This document shows, piece after piece, positions 1 to 11,723 of a stretch of DNA of 64,000 nucleotides (within the stretch, counting starts at the first letter, position 1; every line of letters starts with the position of its first letter). The stretch is from NCBI RefSeq assembly GCF_002127325.2, contig NC_035440.2, forward strand, positions 74,278,464-74,342,463. Reading direction: 5' to 3'. This stretch comes from Helianthus annuus. Taxonomy: Eukaryota; Streptophyta; Magnoliopsida; Asterales; Asteraceae. The notes under the pieces were generated by a model that searched no databases, was not told where the DNA came from, and worked only from the letters and a program-made list of their open reading frames with translations. The position numbers were made by a program, and so were the translations under genes.

Positions 1-771
1 TCACCGTTTGTTTGGGGTACTTGCGGTTCAAGACCCATTTTTCAGGTTCGGTGGATGAGACCTTAGTAACTTTAACTGGACGCACATCTTCTACCGCCAT
101 TACTTCCTTCTTTGAGTAGATAATCACCACCCCCGTTTCGGTTGGGAAGCCAATGGCTGAATGGGGCGTAGAGGTTACCATGTTCATCTCTCCCTGGGTT
201 TCTCTTCCGATTAGAACGTCATGCCTTGACTTGACTGGCATTACCATGAAGTTGACGTCTGTAGTTCTTGAATGCTTCCCGTCAGACAGCGTGACGGGGA
301 AGCTGATCTGGCCCAATGGGAAGACTGTCTCGTTGCAAAATCCGGATAGAGGATAATCAACAGGCTCGAGGCGCGCTTTATCTTCTTCATCAAGCTGGTT
401 GAAACATTGTTCATAAATGCTGTCAGTTGTGCTTACTGGATCGATGAAGACGTACTCTGTTTCATAGTGGCCTATAATGCCGGTAATGACAACGGGGTGC
501 GTGGCGCGTGGTCCCCTGCGCACTACCGAAAAGATGACTTGTTGTTCTTGCCATACTGGTTTAAATGGGCGCTTGCCCTTGTTTCCTGCGATGTGCCTTG
601 GTCCATTGACCATGTGAGTTTCTATACGCCTAACCTTCTTCTGGTTTCCATCATCGTTCCTTTGAATCTGGCGCGTTTCCTTGCACACGTTCTTAACCAG
701 ATGGCTTAACTTGCCGCTCTTCAATGCCTTCTCGATCTCTTGCCTTAGACTGATACAGTCATCTGTCAAAT
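1..771 (-). pseudogene. Element E gag C-terminus and protease (Tat/Ogre-type Ty3/gypsy), running off the left edge
   Basis: Read on the minus strand from 771 to 1, this is one open frame of about 257 codons without a stop. It enters from E's gag (upstream part at 11729-13309) and leaves the window before reverse transcriptase. The first part is a charged linker after gag. From about position 460 to 190 comes an aspartic-protease-like domain: a strand ending V-F-I-D, then SIYEQCFNQL, and later the conserved DVLIGRETQ block that corresponds to the second protease signature (hxxLGR). The catalytic Asp is kept, but the usual T/G-G-S after it reads P-V-S, so activity is doubtful. The frame stays in phase across the gypsy-1 insertion if one TSD copy is discounted, so this part was open when gypsy-1 landed. 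Labelled pseudogene because the copy is split by insertions. Confidence 0.8.
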
Positions 772-3699
772 TGTGACAACCCTCAAAATTTCCATGTATT
801 CCGTACAATTTATTAATGATAATTAAAGTGCTTGACGACTGTGTGGAATTACTTAACTGCTCTCTGATGGCTGTGTTATACTTACATATACTTGTTAACA
901 TACTAATAGTGTACAGAAAAGTCATTAAATAGTCCGTTATGTTTTCCTGAGTGTTGAAAAGTAAAAACATTACAAAAATATATGTATGACACCTTACGGA
1001 TTAATTAAGCACTTTAACGGAACAACACCGAACCGAACAACCGGACTTTACCCGGAACACAAAAATATTGTCAAACACATTATTTCGACTTTTCTGAGCT
1101 AGTTAGGGTCCCCAAACACCCTAACACACCTTATATTGCATGGCACACACTAATGCACTAACTAAGCACTTTAAAACTAACTAGAGTGTAACTAGTTCCA
1201 TAGAAACCCAACTAGACCTACCCCCCCCCCCAAACCGGTTATGAACACTAGAAGATCCCCCATGATTTTATTGAATATTTAATTGGACATGTTTAGTACT
1301 TAAGGAGCATAATACCTAGTGGTTAAAGGTGTGTTGGAAGACTTATATTATAACCTCTAGATCTTCATAATTTTCATATCACCTTCATCCTACAACAAAC
1401 AACTCTCTCTTCTCTTCTTCCTTTGTTCGGCAGCCACCATCACACCACCATACCACCACCTTCAAGCCATTTCCAAGTCATCTCCATACATACAAAGGTG
1501 CTACGGGTCATACAACGAAGCTTGGTGCTCTCGGAAGTGGAAGGACCTTCTCTATTCGCTATTAACCACCACTTTTCTACTCCCGAACTTCCCTAGCCTT
1601 GAGCTAGTGGTAAGAACTTAGATCCGTTCATTTTGCATGTTATTTAAGTGGTTAATAGTTATTTGATGATGAGAATCCATGAAACTCTAAAGAACCTTAA
1701 ACAAGTCTTGAACGTAAACTAGTCTAGTGATGAAATGATGTTAGAATGATTGTTATGATTCTTGCTGATTTCTTGCTGAGATTACTTGTTAATATTGATG
1801 TTTGATGTTGTTGTGATTGCTAAACATGTTAACGGAATCAATCGAACACACTTCATAATGTTAAAAGACTGAAAACAGCTTGCTGATCTGCATTTCCAGC
1901 TGCCTTTAACTGGCTGTAACAGGACCATAACTTAACGAAAAATGTATTTTCTGAAGTCTAGATTTATGTACTATGAAATACAGTTCTAATGGCACCAGAA
2001 TCGTAATTTTTGGACTTCGTTTACTATTTTTAAAGACCCGATTTATAACAGCATCTAGAGCTGCATTTTTACTGCAGAAAATGGGCGATATGTTTTTAGT
2101 CATAACTTGAGTTCTGTGTCGAATCAGCCCATGAAATCTGTACAGTAGATGGACACTGATGTCGTAGTAATTGTCCCACTGGAATTTCGTCAATCCGACT
2201 TACAATTAATTTTTAGTGAATTATTCCGTGGGCTGCAGTCAGAAAATAATGAATCTGATTGCAGTCCGGAAAATGATTTTTAGTAAAATATTGGTGATGA
2301 ATTAGATCCTGAGATTTTTACACTATAATATTTGGGTCGTTTAGCCTCTTCTGTAAAAAGTTGGGAATTTTTTAAATAAGATAACTATTTTATTAAAATG
2401 CTCGAAAACAGCCAAGTTTTGGATAATTAAGTTGAAACGACATAAGTAGTGATTTGCGTGTTTAAATGCCGAATATGTTATCTGTGAATGATCTAACATG
2501 CTATGTGTCGATAAAAGTGTTATGTGCAATGTCGTATGTTTATTTGTGAACGGGAATAGGTGGGGAGTCTATATGGGCATAAACCGTTAAAGTAATGCAT
2601 GTTGTGTGATAGATACGTGTAGGAACTTTGTGCTCTGTTTGAAAACCACTAAATGATTAACTGGTAATTATATTAGGACGTGATTGACCGACCTAGACTA
2701 TTAGCTATATTTGAGAATCTAACCGAGCAAACCAAGGTAAGTTCACACACTTTCTAAAGCATGGGATTCCCGGTGGTTTGGGAATGGGTTAAAGAATTAA
2801 AACGGAATCTACATATCTTACTTAGGTAGGATATGTACGGCCATCCTCCTCGGGTAGGATGCCAGTATTAATCCTGCGTATTCTCTTTGGGAGAACTACG
2901 TACGTTCGTCCTCCTTGTGTAGGACAACAACCTTAAACTTACTAGACAAAACTCTATCATAAGTCCCTCATTTTATATCGACTTAATCGCCGAGGCCAAT
3001 GGCGAGCAGGTCATTAGTCAATAGCGCTATTAGGTTTAACAAACCTCACACCGTGCCAGTCGGACGGGCGTGTACTAATGGACTATGGCAAACCATCAGT
3101 GATGATAGACACTGATGTAGGGCACAACTTACCTGCGTAGTAGTCGATATCATACGGTCTAGTAGTTCACATGGGGAAGCCCCCACTAATCATGGACAGG
3201 GTATGGGTAATAAAGAATGAACTGGTTAAACTTTCTTTCAACTACGGGGTAACCCCCACGGCAATTACGCCAACGAAAGACAAACCGCGTTTTCAGAAAC
3301 AACTTAAAACTAAACAACCAAACGTGAACTCACTCAACTTTGTTGTTGACTCGTTGTTACATGCCTTAGAGGTCGCTAAATGTTTGGAGCTTGCACGAGG
3401 AAGGAGTCGTTGTGGTGTACGGTCTGTTATGTTCCGTGCTTAATATTTAAATCCTTATGAACTTATTAAACTTGCGTTTTGAACTTTAACTTATAAACTA
3501 TGGACTTATGTTTTGGACTTTACGTTTATGCTTCCGCTGTTTAAATTAAACTTGGTTAACTAGCTTTTGGTCACCAATCGTATTGTGGTTGGCTTTACTT
3601 ACTTAAATACGTTGTTCAGTATGATTGGTGGCTCGATCCTGGTCATGTCACGCCTCCAAGCGGTGGTACTCCGCATGGTGGATTTTGGGGGGTGTGACA
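772..3699 (+). repeat. Gypsy-1 5' LTR
   Basis: Starts TGTGACAACCC and ends GGGGTGTGACA. It is repeated almost base for base at 8789-11723, with scattered substitutions and a shorter T/G homopolymer just before the end. A C-run of about 11 lies near 1220. Short open frames inside (for example 3171-3443) recur in the other LTR only because the LTR is duplicated; none looks like a gene. I see no certain TATA box; TATATTATAAC near 1345 is a weak candidate. Confidence 0.95.
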
Positions 3700-3702
3700 G
3701 AT

Positions 3703-3715
3703 TGGTATCAGAGCC
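3703..3715 (+). other. Gypsy-1 primer-binding site
   Basis: TGGTATCAGAGCC begins three bases after the LTR end. This is the complement of the 3' end of initiator methionine tRNA, the usual primer of plant copia and many gypsy elements. The leader 3716-3992 that follows holds no recognisable gene. Confidence 0.9.
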
Positions 3716-3992
3716 ATTGGTTATAGTGAACTTGGTTTTAAAAAGGGAAAAGCTTTTTGATAAAACCAGACTATAACCTGTACAGTGCTCAACGATCCAC
3801 AACGACACTTCGCTCCACGTGCAAGACTCGACACAATAGGTGGTATGATTTATGTTATATTGTCGGTTAAATAGTTTACACTGTGCATTAGATAATGTGA
3901 TAATTGCTATTTGAACCTTGTGTGCTTGCTCTCTCCTGTCGTCCCACACTTACGCACTTTCGCGACACTTTCCTCACTTACGTTGCTTCGTT

Positions 3993-5720
3993 ATGAAGAT
4001 CATGAATGGACGCGGAGGACGTATCAACCTAACTCAGGCCTAGCTGACGGCTTTGATCAACGAACGAGTTGCTGAGGCACTCGCGGCTATTCCTGCAGGA
4101 GGTATAACCTGCCATATCAACCCATCTTAGGATGTTTAGATGCTACCTTCGCAAACCAACCCTCGTGCTTAACCTTGTCTTTTATTCTCGCACCATAGGT
4201 CAACATGCTCAGCCTCCTGTGTGCACGTTCAAAACCTTCATGGATTGCTGACCTAGTACTTTCAGCGGCACAGAAGGAGCTGTACGTCTTCTTCACTGGT
4301 TCGAGAAGCTCGAGTCTGTTTTCGAGATGTGTGAATGCCCTGAAGATCGTAGGGTGAAGTATGCTACTGGAACGCTCGAAGGTGCTGCGTTTATCTGGTG
4401 GAAGGCACAGGTTCAACTGCTTGGGTTGGCGGTTGCTAATGCCACCCCATGGAGCGGTTTCAAGGAACTGATTAAAGAAGAGTACTGCAGTCGCGACGAC
4501 ATCCACAAGCTGGAGGTGGAATTTTTCAATTTGAAGATGACGGGGTCTGAGATCGAGGCATACACGAAGAGGTCAAATGAGCTAGCCATCCTGTGTCCCA
4601 CTATGGTGGATCCTCCTTCAAGCGTATCGAGCTGTACCTTAAGGGCTTGGTGCCAGAAATTCAAAGCCACGTAACCTCAGCTAATCTTGGCACCATTCAG
4701 CAAGTCGTCAAGTTGGCTCATCGTCTCACCAATCAGGCAGTTGAGCAGAATAGGCTGCCCAAGCGTATTAGTGCTACTACTTCTGATGCTCCCAACGATA
4801 ATAAGCGCAAGTGGGATGGAAATTTGGGCAAGGGTTCTGCTTCAGCTCAATCCCAGCAGCGAAAGACAGACGAGTACTTGAGCTCCAGTCAGCAGCCTTC
4901 TGGGAATCAAGGTCAGGGTGGGTACAAGGGAAATCACCGTAAGTGCAATCGATGTAATCTGCATCACAGCGGGCAGTGCAACAAGGGCCGTTGTCAGAGA
5001 TGTCACAAGCTGGGTCATGAAGCTAAGGATTGCAGGAGCCCACGTCCTGCGAATCAGAATCGCCAACAACAACAAGCTCCACAGAACCACCAGCAACAAC
5101 ATCAGCAGGGGAATAAAGGATACTTTCAGTGTGGCGCTGAAGGCCACTTTAAAAGGAACTGCCCCCAGCTGAACCAAAACCAGAATCAGAACAACCAAAG
5201 AAATGGAAACAACAATGGAGGCAACAAAGGAGGTAACAATAATGGCAATGGCGCCCAAGGTCGTGTGTTCGTGATTGGTCAGGGTGAAGCAAGGAACGAT
5301 CCCAACGTTGTGATAGGTAAGTTTCTTCTGGACGACTTCTTTGTTACTGTGTTATTTGATTCGGGTGCTGATACTAGTTATGTGTCCTTAAAAGTTAGCC
5401 AAATGCTTAAGCACACTCCAGCACTTTTAAACACCAAACACACGGTAGAAATAGCAAACGGTAAAAGTCTTGAAGCCACACACATAGTTAAGGGCTGTAA
5501 CCTCGTCCTAGCTGGTCAAACCTTCTCCATCGATCTTATTCCTATCGTTCTGGGTAGTTTCGACGTCATTATTGGGATGGATTGGTTATCTCAACACCAA
5601 GCGGAGATTATTTGCAAGGAGAAAATCGTCCGTATCCCTCGTTCTGATAAAGAACCCCTCGTGATTTGTGGCGACAAGAGTGGTGCTGTTGTAGGCATCA
5701 TCTCTTTCCTTAAGGCCTAG
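3993..5720 (+). pseudogene. Gypsy-1 gag and protease, broken
   Basis: The likely start is the ATG at 3993, but the frame meets TAG 16 codons later. The capsid region is recognisable from about 4260 (a W-F-EKLESVFEMCECPEDRRVKYATG stretch typical of plant gypsy gag). A frameshift near 4600 moves it to the frame that runs to 5720. In that frame come CCHC-type knuckles: an HSGQC-type finger, CQRCHKLGHEAKDC, and a third that has lost its first cysteine. A Q/N-rich linker and the aspartic protease follow, with active site LFDSGAD near 5360 and GMDWL near 5575. The frame ends in TAG at 5718-5720 where sibling element C has CAG, so this stop is a point mutation and not a natural gag-pol terminator. 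Confidence 0.85.
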
Positions 5721-8700
5721 AAGTGTTTGCGAAAGGGCCAGACCGCTATTCTAGCCCTCGTTTCTGATTCGTCCGCGGAAGAAAGGAGGATAGAAGACAT
5801 TCCTATTGTACGTGACTTTCCCGAGGTGTTTCCTGAGGAATTACCTGGTCTTCTACCCCTCGACAAGTCGAGTTCCAGATTGAGCTAGCTCCTGGAGCAG
5901 CGCCCATAGCTCGAGCACCTTATCGTCTAGCTCCATCAGAACTTGAAGAAATGTCCACGCAACTACAAGAACTCTTGGAAAAGGGTTTTATACGTCCTAG
6001 CTCTTCACCCTGGGGAGCTCCAGTCTTGTTTGTGAAGAAGAAAGACGGTACTTTCAGGATGTGTATTGACTACCGCGAGCTCAACAAGGTGACTGTGAAG
6101 AATCGTTATCCTCTTCCACGCATTGATGATTTGTTCGACCAGTTGCAAGGGTCGAGTTATTACTCTAAGATTGATTTGAGATCGGGATACCATCAGCTGA
6201 GAGTCCGAGAGGAAGACGTCTCCAAAACAGCATTCAGAACTCGTTACGGCCATTATGAGTTTCTGGTTATGCCTTTTGGACTAACGAATGCACCTGCAGT
6301 CTTCATGGACCTCATGAACCGAGTGTGCAACCCTTAACTGGATAAATTTGTCATACTCTTCATCGACGACATCCTAATCTATTCTAAGAGTCAGGAAGAA
6401 CACGAGCAACACCTGAGGCTTATTCTGGAACTTCTTCGAAAAGAGCAGTTGTATGCCAAGTTTTCGAAATGTGACTTCTGGCTTCGCGAAGTCCACTTTC
6501 TAGGCCATGTGGTAAACAAGGATGGGATTCATGTAGATCCATCCAAGGTTGACTCGATCAAGAACTGGCCTCCACCCCGTACACCAACAGAAATCCGCCA
6601 ATTCTTGGGTTTGGCAGGATACTACAGAAGATTCATCAAAGATTTCTCCAAGATTGCGCAACCTCTCACTTCACTGACTCATAAGGGTGTCACCTATCGT
6701 TGGGGTGATGCACAGGAGTCCGCATTTCAACACTTGAAGGATAGACTTTGTAGCGTACCTATCCTCTCATTTCCCGAAGGCACAGAAGATTTCGTGGTTT
6801 ATTGCGACGCTTCCATCCAAGGACTTGGTTGTGTGTTGATGCAACATGACAAGGTCATTGCCTACGCATCACGTCAACTTAAAGTTCACGAAAGGAACTA
6901 CACTACCCACGATCTGGAACTGGGAGCAGTTGTTTTCGCGCTTAAGATATGGAGACATTACCTGTACGGTACCAAGTGCACCATTTACACCGATCACAGG
7001 AGTCTCGAGCATATCTTCAAGCAAAAGGAATTGAACATGCGACAATGCCGATGGGTTGAACTCTTGAATGATTCTGAATGCGCAATCAAGTATCATCCGG
7101 GCAAAGCCAATGTTGTGGCTGATGCCCTCTGCCGAAAGGATACTATACATAGGCGTGTACGTGCGTTACAGCTTACCATCCAATCTAACCTTCCTGCTCA
7201 GATTCGCGATGCTCAGGTCGAAGTATTGAAAGCAGAGAACATCAGGGCTGAGACCTTACGAGGATCGAGGCAGCGGCTAGAACAAAAGGAAAACGGTGCC
7301 TACTATGTAAACGGACGCATCTGGGTTCCACTGTATGGAGACCTACGCGAGCTTGTGATGGATGAAGCACATAAGTCTCGTTATTCAGTACATCCTGGTT
7401 CGGATAAGATGTACCACGACCTAAAGACTACGTACTGGTGGCTTGGTATGAAAGCCAACATAGCGACCTACATCAGTAAATGCTTGACTTGTGCTAGGGT
7501 CAAGGTCGAATACCAGAAACCATCAGGCCCACTTCAACAACCAGAGATCCCGAAATGGAAATGGGAGCAAATTTCCATGGATTTTGTTACTGGCCTGCCG
7601 AGGTCACAACGCGGAAATGATACCATTTGGGTGATCGTGGATCGACTGACCAAGTCTGCACATTTTCTGGCTATCAAAGAAACGGATAAGTTTTCTACTT
7701 TAGCAGACATTTACCTAAAGGAAGTGGTATCAAGGCATGGAGTGCCAACCTCCATCACTTCTGATCGTGACACGCGTTTTACCTCTGAACTGTGGCAAGC
7801 TATGCACAAGTCTTTTGGCTCACGTTTCGATATGAGCACCGCTTATCACCCACAGACGGATGGCAATCTGAATGCACCATCCAAACCCTCGAAGACATGC
7901 TTACGGCATGCGTAATCGACTTCGGCAATGGCTGGGAAAAGCATCTCCCGTTAGTGGAGTTTTCATACAACAACAGTTACCACACCAGCATCCAGGCCGC
8001 TCCGTTCGAGGCATTGTATGGACGCAAGTGCCGATCACCTCTCTGTTGGGCAGAAGTTGGTGACAGCCAAATCACTGGCCCAGAACTCGTAGTAGATACA
8101 ACCGAGAAGATTGCTCAGATACGACAACGAATGGCGGCAGCTCGTGACCGTCAAAAAAGCTATGCTGATAAGCGAAGAAAGCCACTCGAATTCCAGGTTG
8201 GGGATCGAGTGCTACTCAAAGTCTCACCTTGGAAAGGTGTAGTTCGTTTTGGCAAACGAGGCAAGCTCAATCCGCGCTGTGTCGGACCGTTCGAAATCAT
8301 CGAGAAAATTGGCAAAGTGGCCGACAGGTTGGATCTACCTGAAGAACTCAGCGGAGTTCACAACGTTTTCCATGTGTCGAATCTGAAGAAGTGTCTGTCA
8401 GATGAGACCCTCATAGTTCCCCTCAAGGAACTCACTATCGACGACCAGCTGCGATTCGTCGAGGAACCAGTAGAGATTACAGATCGAGGTGTTAAGATTC
8501 TCAAGCACACCAGGATACCTCCTGTCCGAGTTCGTTGGAATTCCCGTTGTGGCCCAGAGTATACCTGGGAACGAGAAGACCAAATGAAACTCAAGTATCC
8601 CCAGCTGTTTAAGAAAAATGCAACCACTACTGAGGCTGAAGCTACTGCAGAATTTCGGGACAAAATTCCAAATCAACGGGGGGATGATGTGACACCCCAG

Positions 8701-8727
8701 GAAAATCAGGAAAACAACGCAACTTAA
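5721..8727 (+). pseudogene. Gypsy-1 pol: RT, RNase H, integrase, chromodomain-like tail; broken
   Basis: Continues from protease after a frameshift near 5853. Reverse transcriptase (about 5951-6500) shows the [17 protein letters not shown] block, RSGYHQL and the [10 protein letters not shown] catalytic core. TAA at 6335-6337 interrupts it where sibling C reads Tyr. RNase H follows (YCDAS near 6805, TDHRSL near 6995). Integrase has its zinc-binding N-part near 7380-7500, the first catalytic Asp in [10 protein letters not shown], the second in SDRD, and the Glu just after HPQTDG. A frameshift at about 7865 separates that Glu from the C-terminal part. The last section (8190-8610) has the [13 protein letters not shown] motif and a V-R-W...YTWEREDQM chromodomain-like motif. 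The frame ends at 8727. At least four lesions are visible. Confidence 0.9.
8651..8698 (+). other. Duplicate ('ghost') polypurine tract plus LTR-like start inside the pol 3' end
   Basis: AATTTCGGGAC, then a GGGGGGATGA purine run and TGTGACACCCC, repeats the organisation of the real 3' boundary about 101 bases downstream (AAATTTCGGGAC, AGGGGGAGAA, TGTGACAACCC). The upstream copy lies within the open frame that encodes the protein's last residues. The same duplication is present in element C at 60866-60916. Confidence 0.7.
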
Positions 8728-8778
8728 CTAGCCTCCTCAGTAACTAGGTGCTAAATTTCGGGACGAAATTCTCTTAAC

Positions 8779-8788
8779 AGGGGGAGAA
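8779..8788 (+). other. Gypsy-1 polypurine tract
   Basis: AGGGGGAGAA abuts the 3' LTR start at 8789; plus-strand DNA synthesis would prime here. Confidence 0.9.
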
Positions 8789-11723
8789 TGTGACAACCCA
8801 CAAAATTTCCATGTATTCCGTACAATTTATTAATGATAATTAAAGTGCTTGACGACTGTGTGGAATTACTTAACTGCTCTCTGATGGCTGTGTTATACTT
8901 ACATATACTTGTTAACATACTAATAGTGTACAGAAAAGTCATTAAATAGTCCGTTATGTTTTCCTGAGTGTTGAAAAGTAAAAACATTACAAAAATATAT
9001 GTATGACACTTTACGGATTAATTAAGCACTTTAACGGAACAACACCGAACCGAAAAACCGGACTTTACCCGAAACACAAAAATATTGTCAAACACATTAT
9101 TTCGACTTTTCTGAGCTAGTTAGGGTCCCCGAACACCCTAACACACCTTATATTGCATGACACACACTAATGCACTAACTAAGCACTTTAAAACTAACTA
9201 GAGTGTAACTAGTTCCATAGAAACCCAACTAGACCTACCCCCCCCCCAAACCGGTTATGAACACTAGAAGATCCCCCATGATTTTATTGAATATTTAATT
9301 GGACATGTTTAGTACTTAAGGAGCATAATACCTAGTGGTTAAAGGTGTGTTGGAAGACTTATATTATAACCTCTAGATCTTCATAATTTTCATATCACCT
9401 TCATCCTACAACAAAAAACTCTCTCTTCTCTTCTTCCTTTGTTCGGCAGCCACCATCACACCACCATACCACCACCTTCAAGCCATTTCCAAGTCATCTC
9501 CATACATACAAAGGTGCTACGGGTCATACAACGAAGCTTGGTGCTCTCGGAATGGAAGGACCTTCTCTATTCGCTATTAACCACCACTTTTCTACTCCCG
9601 AACTTCCCTAGCCTTGAGCTAGTGGTAAGAACTTAGATCCGTTCATTTTGCATGTTATTTAAGTGGTTAATAGTTATTTGATGATGAGAATCCATGAAAC
9701 TCTAAAGAACCTTAAACAAGTCTTGAACGTAAACTAGTCTAGTGATGAAATGATGTTAGAATATTGTTATGATTCTTGCTGATTTCTTGCTGAGATTACT
9801 TGTTAATATTGATGTTTGATGTTGTTGTGATCGCTAAACATGTTAACGGAATCAATCGAACACACTTCATAATGTTAAAAGACTGAAAACAGCTTGCTGA
9901 TCTGCATTTCCAGCCGCCTTTAACTGGCTGTAACAGGACCATAACTTAACGAAAAATGTATTTTCTGAAGTCTACATTTATGTACTATGAAATACGGTTC
10001 TAATGGCACCAGAATCGTAATTTTTGGACTTCATTTACTATTTTTAAAGACCCGATTTATAACAGCATCTAGAGCTGCATTTTTACTGCAGAAAATGGGC
10101 GATATGTTTTCAGTCATAACTTGAGTTCTGTGTCGAACCAGCCCATGAAATCTGTACAGTAGATGGACACTGATGTCATAGTAATTTTCCCACTAGAATT
10201 TCGTCAATCCGACTTACAATGAATTTTTAGTGAATTATTCCGTGGGCTGCAGTTAGAAAATAATGAATCTGATTGCAGTCTGGAAAATGATTTTTAGTAA
10301 AATATTGGTGATGAATTAGATCCCGATATTTTTACACTATAATATTTGGGTAGTTTAGCATCTTCTGTAAAAAGTTCGTAATTTTTTAAATAAGATAACT
10401 ATTTTATTAAAATGCTCGAAAACAGCCCAGTTTCGGATAATTAAGTTGAAACGACATAAGTAGTGATTTGTGTGTTTAAATGCCGAATATGTTATCTATG
10501 AATGATCTAACATGCTATGTGTCGATAAAAGTGTTATGTGTAATGTCGTATGTTTATTTGTGAACGGGAATAGGTGGGGAGTCTATATGGGCATAAACCG
10601 TTAAAGTAATGCATGTTGTGTGATAGATACGTGTAGGAACTTTGTGCTCTATTTGAAAACCACTAAATGATTAACTGGTAATTATATTAGGACGTGATTG
10701 ACCGACCTCGACTGTTAGCTATATTTGAGAATCTAACCGAGCAAACCAAGGTAAGTTCACACACTTTCTAAAGCATGGGATTCCCGGTGGTTTGGGAATG
10801 GGTTAAAGAATTAAAACGGAATCTACATATCTTACTTAGGTAGGATATGTACGGCCATCGTACTCGGGTAGGATGCCAGTATTAATCCTGCGTATTCTCT
10901 TTGGGAGAACTACGTACGTTCTTCCTCCTTGTGTAGGACAACAACCTTAAACTTACTAGACAAAACTCTATCATAAGTCCCTCATTTTATATCGACTTAA
11001 TCGCCGAGGCCAATGGCGAGCGGGTCATTAGTTAATAGCGCTATTAGGTTTAACAAACCTCACACCGTGCCAGTCGGACGGGCGTGTACTAATGGACTAT
11101 GGCAAACCATCAGTGATGATAGACACTGATGTAGGGCACAACTTACTTGCGTAGTAGTCGATATCATACGGTCTAGTAGTTCACATGGGGAAGCCCCCAC
11201 TAATCATGGACAGGGTATGGGTAATAAAGAATGAACTGGTTAAACTTTCTTTCAACTACCGGGTAACCCCCACGACAATTACGCCAACGAAAGACAAACC
11301 GCGTTTTCAGAAACAACTTAAAACTAAACAACCAAATGTGAACTCACTCAACTTTGTTGTTGACTCGTTGTTACATGCCTTAGAGGTCGCTAAATGCTTG
11401 GAGCTTGCACGAGGAAGGAGTCGTTGTGGTGTACGGTCTGTTATGTTCCGTGCTTAATATTTAAATCCTTATGAACTTATTAAACTTGCGTTTTGAACTT
11501 TAACTTATAAACTATGGACTTATGTTTTGGACTTTACGTTTATGCTTCCGCTGTTTAAATTAAAACTTGGTTAACTAGCTTTTGGTCACCAATCGTATTG
11601 TGGTTGGCTTTACTTACTTAAATACGTTGTTCAGTATGATTGGTGGCTCGATCCTGGTCATGTCACGCCTCCAAGCAGTGGTACTCCGCATGGTGGATTT
11701 TTTTTGGGGGGGGGGGTGTGACA
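8789..11723 (+). repeat. Gypsy-1 3' LTR
   Basis: Second copy of 772-3699, same termini (TGTGACAACCC to GGTGTGACA). It differs at a modest number of sites; the clearest is an expanded T8/G11 homopolymer just before its end (11697-11716). It is followed directly by the second CAAAT of the target-site duplication. Confidence 0.95.

Larger units (their letters stand above)
772..11723 (+). mobile_element. Gypsy-1: full-length Ty3/gypsy chromovirus-like LTR retrotransposon
   Basis: Complete element with two long terminal repeats of about 2.93 kb (772-3699 and 8789-11723), a primer-binding site after the 5' LTR, gag-pol in between and a polypurine tract before the 3' LTR. The 5-bp direct repeat CAAAT (767-771 and 11724-11728) is the target-site duplication. 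The surrounding minus-strand frame of element E rejoins in phase when the element is ignored, confirming the boundaries. Domain order PR-RT-RNaseH-IN with a chromodomain-like tail places it among chromoviruses, probably the Tekay/Del group (inference). gag and pol carry several stops and frameshifts, so this copy cannot make its own proteins. Element C on the right is the same family. Confidence 0.95.

Noticed and set aside
3171..3443. 90-codon ORF MGKPPLIMDRV..., repeated at 11185-11457
   Set aside because: It lies inside an LTR and is duplicated only because the LTR is duplicated. It has no recognisable domain and no relative elsewhere in the window.
3703..3715. Possible tRNA gene fragments at TGGTATCAGAGC sites
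   Set aside because: These are primer-binding sites complementary to the tRNA 3' end, each placed right after an LTR; no cloverleaf around them.
4842..5258. 138-codon hydrophobic ORF on the minus strand
   Set aside because: Antisense shadow of the Gln/Asn-rich gag linker of gypsy-1, which reads as Leu/Val-rich on the other strand.
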